A DNA stretch of 35,850 bases from the NCBI GenBank assembly GCA_001598975.1, contig BBXU01001435.1:1-35850 (forward strand). Reading direction: 5' to 3'. The position numbers and the translations under genes are program-made. Positions 1-10,300 of this stretch are shown piece by piece (the first letter of the stretch is position 1; each line of letters starts with the position of its first letter). This stretch comes from Parachlorella kessleri (lineage: Eukaryota > Chlorophyta > Trebouxiophyceae > Chlorellales > Chlorellaceae). The notes below the pieces were generated by a model. The model saw nothing but the letters and a program-made list of their open reading frames with translations. It did not search any database and had not been told where the DNA came from.

Positions 1-13
1 CCCCCTGACTCAC

Positions 14-3000
14 CCCTGTTCTTGTCCGGGTGCCACTTGAGCGCCAGCTTGCGGAAGGCGGCCTTGATGTCGGCCTTGGATGCGCCCATTGGCAGCCCCA
101 GCGTGTCATAGTCGCGCGCGTGGCGCATGTGGTAGATCTGCCGGTCACGTGTCTTGGCCTGCAGGCAGGCAGGCAGGCACCCCCCAGGAGGAGCTGGGGT
201 CAGTCAAGAGGGACCAACATAGTGATTGGCCAAATGAAGAAGGCACAGGACTCGCATCGATTCATTTCCGAGTGGAATGAAGAGTTCATCACACAAACCA
301 GCAGCGCACATTGTCAGCAGGCGGGGTGCATGGGGCACGTACAGGAGCACTGCACATGCGAGTGATGGGCCCGCTCTAGCCATAGCCACCCACGCGGCGA
401 CATCCCCTGCACAGGGGAGCGTGCAGTGACAGGGAGGCTGCTGCACACCGACTGCACCATGCAGCCGCCCAACTCACGTCCTTCTTCTTCTCATACTCCT
501 TCTGCCGCTGCTTCTGCTTTTGCTCCTTGTTCTCAATGGCCTCTTCTATCATCGTCTGCGCCTGCGTGCACTGCTCGGCGCTGCCAAACAGCTGCAGCGT
601 CGCCATTTTAACCTGCTGCCACGCAAGAATCCCAACATGAGCATAGCCAGCTGAGCACAGCCAACCAGGGGTAAAGCTGGCTGCATGGCTGCTGAACTGC
701 AAGGCTTTGCACAGCCCCCCTCAAGTCCTTTTGGATCCCCTTGGACGCCCCACCCCATTGCAAAGAGGGGCTTGCAGGTGGCATACACTTCGGAAGCCAG
801 GCAAGCTTTTGGTCGGATGCCCCCAAGCCCCAAACCCACCCAGAGACAACCAAACAGCAAGGCACCTGGGCTGTGTTGCAGCTACTGCCTCAGGGGAGGC
901 AAGAAAGGGGGTCCCACAGCCAACGTGGTCCTTACCTTGTTGTCCCCATCCTTTTGGGGCCCTCTCAAAGGGATGTCGAACGTCGGCCCCGAGCCAAAAG
1001 CCTTGTTCAAGTCAACCTCGTCCTTCTTAACCTGCAGGCAGAGCAGGCAGGCAAGGCAGATGCGGGTGAGTACCAAGTCATCTGCTGTACCTGGCTGGGT
1101 ACTCTGCCAGCAAAGCCCCGGAACTACCTCATACCAAGGCCTGGTGATAGTTCAGCAGGCTTTGGTATGAGGTAGTTGCGTGGGCGCACCCATGCCTAAA
1201 GCGCGAGCACAGGGAGCAATACATCAGGCATGGCCGCACCTGTATCCTGCACTTGGACTTGCGCTGGATCCACTTGATCTTCTCGCCACCCGCCCCCACC
1301 ACCAGCTTCACCTTGTGCGCGGGTATCTGCGCTCAATGGGAGAGCATCGGTGTGTTTTGCACAAACTTCTTGACACCAGGGCTGGTTTTGATGTGCAAGG
1401 ACATAAGTGTGTCAAACAAATTTCAGGCCAGGTTGTTGAAGTGCCTGCCGTTACACACTGTTGTGCCAAAGGGGGCACCGAGCGGTGGTCTGTCAATCCC
1501 GAGCGCCTGGCGGCAGGAGGCTGTCAGTACAACCTCCATGCACCCTCCCTGGCAGCCAGCTTACGGCCTACTTACCTGTATTTCGACATCTGCCTCCGGC
1601 TCCTCATCATCGGAGTCCTGCTCTAGCACTTTGGGCACCTTGCCTTTCTGCAACAGCATGAGACACGGAAGAACCATCAGGGGCAGGGGAGAGGAGGTCG
1701 CAAGGCTTAACAACCCCTGGCTCTTGCAATATCTGCACCGGGCCATTTTGCAACTGCCACAGGGCCTGCAGGGTATCAGCACAAGCTGTCAGTCTGCCGC
1801 CCCAAGCAGCCAGCAAGCATGCCTTGCCTGGTGCAAGCACACAAGTCGCATGACCCCTCCCAGCAGAGACACACACCTGTATGAGGTCGTGAAGCAGCGC
1901 CCGCTCCTCTTCCCGCTTTCGCCTCTCCTCTTCCTCCTTGGCCTTCACCTCCGGCATCACCTACAACACCCACTTCCAATGTCATCCCAGCTCATTTCAA
2001 ACAGCAACACCTGGCAGCCGTTGCACCGGTCCTTAGCTCAGCTGCACACACTGGCAGCAAACACAGCTCCCAATCACCCCCCACCCACACGCTGGCAGCA
2101 GGAACCATGGCTTTTGGCCATGTCCAGCATCTCGCCCATTGGCAGGCACTCTGGGACCACCAGCAAGTTCTTACAGGGCATGAACAACCTTGCACCACAT
2201 CACGGACCACCAGGCACACCTCTGCGGCCATGAAGGCGTCCAGGGGGTCGACGTCATCTTCATCGCCCTCCACCAGCCCCTCCTGCCGGCCTTCCGCTGA
2301 GACAGGCGGGGGTGCCGCCTGGGCTGCTGCCGCGGCTGCTGCCTGTGAAGCCGGGACATTCCGTGGCAGGAAGCCGCCAGCGGAGAGCCCATGGTGACTG
2401 CCTGGACGGGCTGCTGCTGGTGCTGCTGCTGGTGCTGCGGCGGCTGCTGTGCTGCCGTTCACATCTGGCACAGAAGCTGGCGGCCCTGCCACAGCGCAGC
2501 CGCTGCCGGCCTCCTGTGCAGCCGCCTCCTGCTGCTGCTTCCAGGCTTGCAGCTTCGCCAGGCGCTGCTGCCGCTTGTCGTCAGCTGACGAGGCAGCTGC
2601 CACAGCACTGCTAGGATGGGAGGTTCCTTGGCTCTGCTGCCGGCTAGGGCTTCTGCTGCCTACGCCATCGCCGCCCTGGACTTGGCCGTCCTGCCCACCC
2701 TTCCTGCGCTCCGGAGACCTGCTTCCGCTGCGCGGCCTGCCCCGCTTGCGGTCCCTGCTGTGGCTGCGGCGCCTCTCTCTGTCCCTACTGCGGCTTCGGC
2801 TGCGCCTGAATGGACCACAGTGGCTTGGTGGCACGTTTGCCTTGGCCACCAATACAGACTCACTGTCCTCTTGTTGCTGGTACCAGGTCGTGGAATCATA
2901 GTCAGTTTATCTCTGAAGCACAGGGGTCAAGGGCCAACCAGACCTCCTAGCAGGGAAGGCATGCATTCTAAGCACATCCCCGGTTGCAAGGGCTCTGCAT

Positions 3001-3110
3001 GCTAACCTGCGCTCATGTCGCCTTTCTCTCGACCGATCTCGGCGTCTTTCACGTGACCTGCTTCTTCTACGCCTGTCTCTGCTGCGACTTCGGCTGGGAG
3101 ACCTCCCCAT
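14..3110 (-). CDS. RS-rich protein with KH and C-terminal J domain (3' partial)
   Basis: Exons on the minus strand are 3110-3007, 2805-2220, 1960-1877, 1647-1576, 1326-1240, 1031-936, 612-478 and 158-14. All phases close, giving 436 codons before the last visible donor near position 13; the rest lies outside the window. Residues 1 to about 75 are an Arg/Ser repeat domain like that of splicing factors. A middle part holds Lys/Gln/Trp-rich helix-like sequence and the motif DPLDAFM, known from Prp5/DDX46-type splicing helicases. Residues about 283-385 form a KH RNA-binding domain with the GxxG loop as [11 protein letters not shown], split over three exons. From about residue 404 a J domain begins, with its HPD tripeptide seen in [10 protein letters not shown] binds single-stranded RNA, and J domains recruit Hsp70. 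A nuclear spliceosome-linked co-chaperone is my inference. I do not recognise a named gene with this exact order of domains. Confidence 0.85.
1122..1177. repeat. Near-perfect inverted repeat (22-bp stem, 12-nt loop) in an intron
   Basis: The left arm 1122-1143 (AACTACCTCATACCAAGG then CCTG) pairs with the right arm 1156-1177 over 22 positions. The only non-Watson-Crick pair is 1138/1161, which can form a G-U wobble in plus-strand RNA. The 12-nt loop is 1144-1155. It sits inside the intron 1239-1032 of the RS/KH/J gene. Confidence 0.85.
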
Positions 3111-3357
3111 GGCCTAGACAGCTAATGAACCTTGCTGCCTTCCCGACTTTATTATTCTTCTGGATGGTTGCAGAGGAATCAGATTAATTGGTCGCTGAAC
3201 AAACTGGGTCCCCGAGTAAAGGTGAGTCAAGCGCGCAATCACTTTGTTTTAAATTTTCTAACCAAAAGGGAGGGGGAGGTATCGAGGTGATGTTCTATTG
3301 CTTGTGTAGTACGATGTTAATCCCCGTAGGAGAGTGATCGCTTTACCAAACTCGTCC
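3111..3357. promoter_or_regulatory. Shared intergenic region between two divergent genes
   Basis: Only 247 bp separate the start codons of the RS/KH/J gene (minus) and ORC2 (plus), so this AT-richer stretch must hold both 5' UTRs and both core promoters. An ATTGG (CCAAT on the other strand) lies near 3195 and a T/A-rich patch near 3244-3262. I see no clear TATA box or canonical E2F site. Calling it a bidirectional promoter is inferred from spacing and orientation alone. Confidence 0.5.
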
Positions 3358-6300
3358 ATGGGTCCAAGGAAGCGGCCCGCACAAGTGCAAGCCGTACTAG
3401 AGGACGACGGCTTGGATGCAGAGGTGAGCAAGCTAGAACAAACCGCATGCCCAGCCAGCAGCCAAAAGCTTGCAGGGAGGGCACGCAGCATAACGACAAC
3501 CCATTCCGCCCTGTAGGCTTCTCAGCGTGCCCGCCAATATGGGGCCAAGCGAACCAGGAGTGCAGGAGGCAGGGTGAGCAGCTTCTTTCAGGCGCCAGCT
3601 AGCGGCAGCGGCAAAACGCTTGCAGACCTAGCACTGGGCGGCGGCGACGAAAGCCTGCTTGAAATAGCCGCGCAGCTGCCGTCGCGGCACACAGATGAAA
3701 AGGGACAGTTGAGGGACAAGCTGCAGAACAATTTTGGGTTGTGGTATCTGCAGTGGAGGTAGGTGCTTCTTACCCAAGAAATCGGGGCTGCCTGGCCATT
3801 GAGAAAGCTGCTCCGCAGCGCTTGGCAGGGTGCATAGTTTCTATCCCACATGATGACAGGTCGTAATATTCCAACATCAGATTTCATGGCAGGTGAAGCT
3901 TTACCGACAGGCTGGCAAGCCATAACTCATGCAAAGCCTGTTGCTATAAGCTTGCTGTATATCCACCGCGTCACGTCTTTGCGCAGGGCAGGGAGCAGCC
4001 TACTCTTCTATGGCTTCGGGTCCAAGCGAGACCTACTGGACAAATTTGTGCGCAGCGAAACAGAGGACGGTGCTTGCCTGGCGGTTAATGGCCTCATGCC
4101 TGGCCTGACCCCCAAGCAAATCCTGGTGTGGGCGGCGGCGCTGGTGAAGCAGGTCAAGCCGCAGAGCTACCGGTCACTCAGCAAGCAAACGCTGCTGGAC
4201 ATGATTGCTGGGGAGAGCCCCCAAAAGCGGATTTATGTAGTTATACACAACATTGATGGCCCAGGTGAGGCGCTATTCAAGCTGCCTTGGGTGCGGAACA
4301 CAGCCGCACACGAGCTAGTGGTATGGGGGGCAGTTAGAGCGAACAGGGATTGAGAGCTGGGCTGTATGATCAGGACTGGATGCAGAATGCGCCTATGTTG
4401 CCTGGGGTGTTGCGCTCCTGTGCATTTGGCCGATGTTGGTAGCCTGCCTTATCTTACAGAACTTGGTGAACTGGCTCAATGTACTACTGTCCCTTGGGTA
4501 ACTTCACCAAGAAAGGCAAAGGAAGGACAGATTCCTCGGGAACTCTCCGGACCCAGGGGGCTGTGCATGTATGTCAACCGTACAGGCCAGTGCTGCTGCA
4601 CTGTCCAGGTATCTCTTGCTCAAGGATTGGCTCCGCTTCGAACCCCCTGGCCCCCTCTGGCTGCAGGTCTGCGTGACCCAGCGGCTCAGCGCATGCTGAG
4701 TGAGCTGGCAGCGCTGCCCAATGTCCACCTGGCAGCCAGCTTTGATCATGTGGACACCCCGTTGCTCTGGGACATGCAGGTAACACTGGTAACCTGATCT
4801 TCAACTCATGCAGGCCCTATTATCGGCCGGGGCGCCTGGCTGGGTGGCTGGCTCACACCATCGACAAGATGCCATCGCTTTGTTGAGAGCGGCTATCACT
4901 TTGTGGCTTTCTGGCGCCGAAGGCAGTTGTCATGGTTGCTCCAGTCCATTCCATGCCGCTTACCGTATGCCGTGGCGCACTCTTGTTCATTCAGCAGGGG
5001 GGGCTGCCTGGGGATGGCTGTGAAGTTGAGAAGCACTTGACCGTGGTGGTTGCCAGCGAAGAGATCGCATGATGTTACATATCTTGACCGCAGTGGGGAG
5101 AGCACTAGTGCACTGCAGACAAACGACCGCTTCTCGTGGGTGTGGCACAATGCAACCACGTTCGAGCCATACTTTGCGGAAGTCCGCAGCGCCCGGTTAC
5201 CACTGCTGCTGGCTGGCAAGAGGCAAGTGACTGCATCCTTTGGGGGCATTTGCATAATTTCATGATGCATTTGAGGACATTTCCTCCACATTTCCTTCAC
5301 CCCTCTTAAGCCAACAATAGCGGGTCGAAAATACTAGTTGCAGCCTCCAGTATTGAGTCCGCTTTGTGCTCTTGTCGCATCTCCCCCTCATCCTGGGCAC
5401 CCAAGTGGCTCCAGTATTACGCCCTACATCCATGAAGGGCCCAGCTGCTTCATATCCTTCTCTACAAGTGTTTACAGAACTGCTACAGTCCTCCCTGTGC
5501 TGCAGCGAGAGCTCCAGCAAGGAGAGCGCCTCAGTCGTGCTGTCCACGCTGTCTCACAATGCGCGGGAGGTGTTCAGGCTCATCGCAGACCAGCAGCTTG
5601 AGGTTGCGGGCGAGGCAGGTGGGCCGCCTTCCGTCAACAGTGTCTCTGGGGTGTGGCAGGTCATGCCATGCAGGGTCATGCTGTGCGGGCTGCGCCTGGC
5701 ACCCGGTCACGCATTGAAGGGTTTTATAGCTGAGTGACCAGTTGTGGTGCCTAGCAGTAGTATTTGATGTCTTGCATTGGTGCCAGAGAGTGCGGAGAGG
5801 CATGACCCAGGCACTGCAACCTGTAGGCTACCCAGCACATGTGCTGCATTGCTCGACCGCTGCCGAACCAGCGGTTTGTGAGGCTTTGGCAGCGACTGCC
5901 TCCAGCTGGGCTCCTGCCGCAGGCGTGTCCATGGCCAAGCTGTTCCAGATGTGCCGCGAGCGGTTCCTGGTCAGTAACGAGATGCTGCTTAAGTCCTTCC
6001 TGGTGGAGTTCAAGGACCACGAGCTGCTCACTACAAAGTGCGTGCTTGGTTGGGACTGCTGTGGTGCCCCTGCTTAGAGGTGCAGTACTGGAGGTACAGA
6101 CGTGGCGCTAGGCAGCAGGCACAGTCATAGCCTGTGTGGAAAGCAACGTGGGACTGTACAGTCTGTGGAGTTGGCAGCGGGCAGCGGGGGTTTTCACAGC
6201 TGGTGTGCAGCTATGGTGGGAGTTTTGGTATGTACTGTCCCTGTGGGGTAGAGGGTGTGAAGCTGCACCTTGCCTTACTTGGGTGCATACACTCCACTGC

Positions 6301-6454
6301 GGTGGAGGCCGTTATGACGTGTGAGCGCCCTCTCACGAGGAGCTGGCTCCATCCTGGATGCAGGAAGGCGCAGGATGGCTCAGAGCTGCTGTGCATTCCC
6401 TTGGAGGAGGCACAGTTAAGGGGGGTGCTGGAAGACCTCGACCACATGGCTTGA
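3358..6454 (+). CDS. ORC2: Origin recognition complex subunit 2
   Basis: Exons are 3358-3423, 3517-3758, 3987-4264, 4667-4779, 5119-5222, 5506-5618, 5923-6037 and 6364-6454, giving 373 aa, close to the length of plant ORC2. ORC2 is part of the six-subunit complex that marks replication origins and loads MCM helicase in the nucleus. Family hallmarks are LLFYGFGSKRDLLDKF (about residues 107-122), VVIHNIDGPGLRDP, HLAASFDHVDTPLLWD, FSWVWHNATTFEPY, LSHNAREVFRLIADQQL and, near the C terminus, LVEFKDHELL, followed by the winged-helix end. The first 80 residues are basic and disordered. The start at 3358 is the only good ATG ahead of the first donor. Intron 5 starts with GC instead of GT (AG|GCAAGT at 5223), which is needed to keep the frame. 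It diverges from the RS/KH/J gene. Confidence 0.95.
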
Positions 6455-7076
6455 ATGCCAGGCTTGGCTCCTTGCAACGCTCCCCCATGAGAGGCACCTG
6501 TGTTGGATCGGGCCTCTAAGTTGGGAAAATTGTGTGTGCAGTGGTGCATTCTGTGTATTGCAGTGCTAAATTATCATGTATCAATCCAGTAGCACTGTCT
6601 CCCGGAATGTGGCACCCAGTTCTCATCTTCATAGTATGAAACCGAGTTTGCCCATTTGAACGCAACGGGTGCTTTCGCCGTGTTAGTGATTCCTTGATGC
6701 CTGCTAAGGCCAGACTGAGTAGCGGGTGACAGCTGCATCCCAAAGGGTCATCATGTGGAGGCAGTGCACCCTGGGCTGCACACGTTCTGCAACCTTGGCT
6801 GGGGTTTATGTACATATCTGCGTGATGCACGTTGCAGCAGTATATGCTATCACTGGTAGTCAGCACAGTTCGATAGTCACTACTGGACAGGTAAGCCAGC
6901 AACAGCTGACTGAGGGGGGTTACAAAGCCATTAGCTTATGCGCCAGCAACAGCTTGTAGAGCTTCAGGTCATGTCAGGCAAAGCATTGTGCTGACATGTC
7001 ATGGTGCCTCCCTTGGTTGATTAGAGGTCGGTCTTTCATCACAGGCATTCAAACCTACGCCTCAGGTGACGATATC
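6455..7076. other. ORC2 3' UTR and upstream region of the microprotein gene
   Basis: This 622-bp gap lies between the ORC2 stop and the next gene. It must hold the ORC2 3' UTR and the promoter/5' UTR of the following transcript. I found no exact TGTAA poly(A) signal and no ORF that looks coding. One copy of the TGACTGAGGGGG repeat lies at 6907-6930. Confidence 0.6.
6907..6930 (+). repeat. Single copy of a dispersed TGACTGAGGGGG element
   Basis: The sequence starts TGACTGAGGGGGG, continues TTACAAAG and ends CCA. It matches, with few differences, the unit of the 31-bp tandem repeat at 33446-33541. The two sites are 26 kb apart and in unrelated genes, so this is a small dispersed repeat. No function is evident. 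Confidence 0.55.
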
Positions 7077-7380
7077 ATGTGGAAATCCCAGGTGAAAGCT
7101 TACATGGTCGCCATCACCTCGCTGCTTGCCGGTGCTGCCGTCGTGCACAACCTATATAAGCCAGACCTGGTGAGTTGTGACACGAACCCTAGCTACCAGC
7201 GGACCAGGAGGTTCTTCGTGGGGCCTTCGTAGCGAAACCCCGCATGCACCTTGCCGTGTGTACCGTTTTAGGGGCCTCAGCGGGCTTGGTTTAAACAAGC
7301 AGGCCTTGCCGTCCTCGTTGCAGACCATCCCTACCGAGCACTCCAAGGCAGCAACTCAGCCTAAAGCCACTGTGAGCTAA
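7077..7380 (+). CDS. Brawnin/UQCC6-like mitochondrial microprotein
   Basis: Two exons, 7077-7169 and 7324-7380, join in phase 0 and encode 49 aa. Residues about 8-24 form one hydrophobic helix (AYMVAITSLLAGAAVVH), followed by NLYKPDLTIP and a short polar tail. The core pattern, a helix ending in Ala-x-Val-Val-His, then x-x-Tyr-(Lys/Arg)-Pro-Asp-Leu-Thr-Ile-Pro, is that of the vertebrate microprotein Brawnin (UQCC6, C12orf73). That protein sits in the inner mitochondrial membrane and is needed to assemble respiratory complex III. The match spans the exon junction (PDL|TIP), which supports the splice. No cleavable presequence is evident, as expected for this family. Its stop lies 19 nt before the NFXL1 start codon on the same strand, so it is probably the first ORF of a dicistronic mRNA. 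Homology was judged by eye; function is inferred. Confidence 0.8.
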
Positions 7381-7399
7381 ACCTCGAGAAGGCAGCAAG

Positions 7400-10300
7400 A
7401 TGCCGCAAGTCCGGCCTCGTGGGCAGGTTGCTGGTGCTGTGCACAGTGAAACAGCCCTGGACGATGGGAAGCAAGGCACAAGCAGGTGAGTAGAGACCAG
7501 CACCTAAAGGGATTGAGCACTGGTAGTGTGTAAGGTCCTCGAGAGCTTGCTGCTGCCCGGAGTTGAATATGCCATCTGTTGACAGGGCCCAAATAGCCAT
7601 GTACCAAGTTTCTGGTACAGTGGCAGTCAAACCACGGAATTCTTATGCAGGTTTCTCAGCAATATCTTCGACAGCTACGCTGCTGCCTGCGGCGGGAGCA
7701 CTGGCAGCGATGTTGGGGCCCCAAGCGGCTGTGGCGGCCCGCTGCGCAGTGACACCCAGGATGACTCAGCATTCCAGGAGGGAATCCAACGAGTGGAGGA
7801 GCAGCTGCTGAGCATGCAAGGGGAAGCGGCCGCCTGCCTTATCTGCTTGGAGGATATTGACGCTTCAGGTGAGATTGCTTGGTGCCAGGTGGTTGATGCT
7901 GGACCAGACTGAAAGCAGTGAGGCAGCGGCCCATCTGTGCATCGTTGTGAGTGACATGCGCTGACTTTCAAGCCGTCTGGAGGCACGTCCTTGTGAGTTT
8001 GCTCTCCAGAGTTTTGGGATGTTTCCTGTCAGCAGCAGCAGCCCTCTCGCTGGAGGAACACGTTGCTGACCTGGCCGATACTTGCTTGACGGGCTGTGAT
8101 CCTGTGTGATTAAGTCTAGTCCACGGCCCTGGCATGCCTAGGGCAGCCCTTCGTCTGTTTGCAACATCTTGAAATTCTAGAGTGCCACACCAGCTGGGAT
8201 TGGCAGACAGGAGTGGCTGAGCGCTGCTGGCCTTGGTGGGTGCCCTCTGCCTGCAGACCCCATCTGGCATTGCATTGGGGGGTGCTACGAGATGGTGCAC
8301 CTTGTGTGCATCCAAAGCTGGGCACGGCAGCAGCTGGCTACGGCGCAGGCTAAGGCGGAGCAGCTGCGGCTGCATCCAGACAGGTGACTACTCCAGCTGG
8401 TCGCTGTGCTTCCACCCACTCTGGCCAGAGCTGCCTAATCCTTGCGAGGCCCGCGCTTACATGTAGAATGTCAAAGAATGATGGGAATGCTCTCTTACCA
8501 TGCCGGCTACACCTCGCTGGCTGCTTGGCTGTATTGTGTGGGCCGGGTGTCGCCCTCCCACAAGTACCATGGCTGGGATGGTAGGTGTCAAACGAGGACC
8601 ACACGTGCCACGCTCGAGCGGACAGGAGGCTGGCTGCAAGGTGGCTAAGTCATTGTTTGTTGAGGCCCGCAGGGCGGCGGCTGAGGCTCGCAGCGCTGCC
8701 TGCTGGGGCTGTCCCAAGTGCCGGCGCGAGTACTCAGGCAGCGCCATCCCGTCCGCCTACCACTGCTTCTGCGGCAAGGTGCAGGACCCACCCTTCGACC
8801 CTTGGAATGCACCCCACAGGTAAGTGCTGGAAGGAGTCCAATAATTACAAGCTGCCTATCTTGTGGTAGTAAAGGAGAGCGTCCAACTTCATTTTTTGCA
8901 ATTCTTCTTGCATTTTTTGTGCGGTTAGTCCAAGGGGAGCTGTGGGCATCTTAGCAGCAAGTGTGCGCTTTAAAAGCTTTTGAAGTAGACGACACTGCCA
9001 GTGAGGGCCACCCTGCGCTACTCAACAGCGGCCTGCCGTTCACCCATCCGCACATCTAGCAGCTCTTGCTGACGCCCATGAGGAGCGGTGCAAGTTAGAT
9101 GTGCGGCCTTCTCTTCGCTGTGTACTTCATGCATGTCAGCTTGCTTCCCTGCCGGGCAGGTGTAGGACTGGATGTGAGCGGGCACCCTTTCACCGCAGCC
9201 AGCTTTCGTTCTGATGAGGGCCTCTCCCGATCCTTATAAGTTGGGCTTCACATGCAGTTTGCTTAGGTTCTTGCGTGCGTTTTTATGAGCCAGCTTTTTG
9301 TTGAGATGTGGGTTTCTTTCTTTCCTTGATGGGTTGGGCTACGACTTGGAATGCACACAACGTGTGCCCTGTGCAGCTGCGGGGAGCGGTGCGAGCGGGC
9401 GAGCAAGGGCTGCGGACACCCCTGCATGCTCCTCTGTCACCCAGGTAGGTAGGGCACCAGGTTCAGAGCTGAGAGGGTCAGCATGGGGTAGCTTTGCATT
9501 TTCCCAACGGTCATTCATGCTGAGTGTAGTTGTGGGTGGATAGCCATGGCCAACCCTAACCCCACAGGATCGCATCTCATCACCAGACGTCCCCTCATTG
9601 GGCGTGCCCATGCTCGCGGGTGTTCTGATTGCAGCAGCAGGCACGTGCCTTGACTGCACCAACGCACCCAAAACCACTCTACCACGGCCAACAGGGGGAC
9701 GAGCGCCCTTGCCGCTGGAGATGCCTTTGTCGCTGAACATACATTGTACAGAGTGGATAGAATAAACGTTGTGCTGCCACTCCTGCAGGGCCCTGCCCGC
9801 CCTGCCCTCGCATCGTACACACCGCCTGCTACTGCGGTGCTGTGTCGGCTGAGCGGCGCTGCGGCCGGCATGAGTTCAGCTGCGGCGGCGTGTGCAACCA
9901 GTGGCTGCCCTGTGGGCACATCTGCCCTGAGACCTGTCATGAGGTGAGTGTGCGGTTTTGTATTGTGATAAGTTTCTAGCCGTGGAGCTCTGAGGTTCGC
10001 CCATGCTATCTATCCCTGTGCCTGGGACAGGCATCCCGCCTGCGATCCCCCTACAGGAGCCAGGTTTGCAGGCCCGGGCAGTGGGGCATGAGCGTCACTT
10101 GTCGGCAGCTGCTACCAGAGCACCCTCGCCTACCAGACATTGGGCCCCTGGGCTTCCCCAGCGCTGACGCCACCCTTGTGGCTTTCCCGCCTCCAGGGCC
10201 CCTGCCCGCCTTGCGGCCTCATGTCAAGCGTGCGCTGCCGCTGCGGCAGCGCCTGCGCTCGCCTGCCCTGCAGCCAGCAGGGCGTCTTCCAGTGCGGCAA

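Noticed and set aside
165..180. GGCA repeat as a possible functional repeat
   Set aside because: It is the pyrimidine-rich tract of the acceptor for the J-domain exon at 158.
1253..2233. 326-codon plus-strand open frame
   Set aside because: It is antisense to exons of the RS/KH/J gene, which show KH and acidic motifs and exact phase matches.
3559..3625. Walker-A-like SGSGKT and PIP-box-like RVSSFF in the ORC2 N terminus
   Set aside because: The position where a P-loop needs Gly or Ala holds Pro, and it lies in the disordered region. The PIP-like core lacks the leading Gln. Neither is safe to call.
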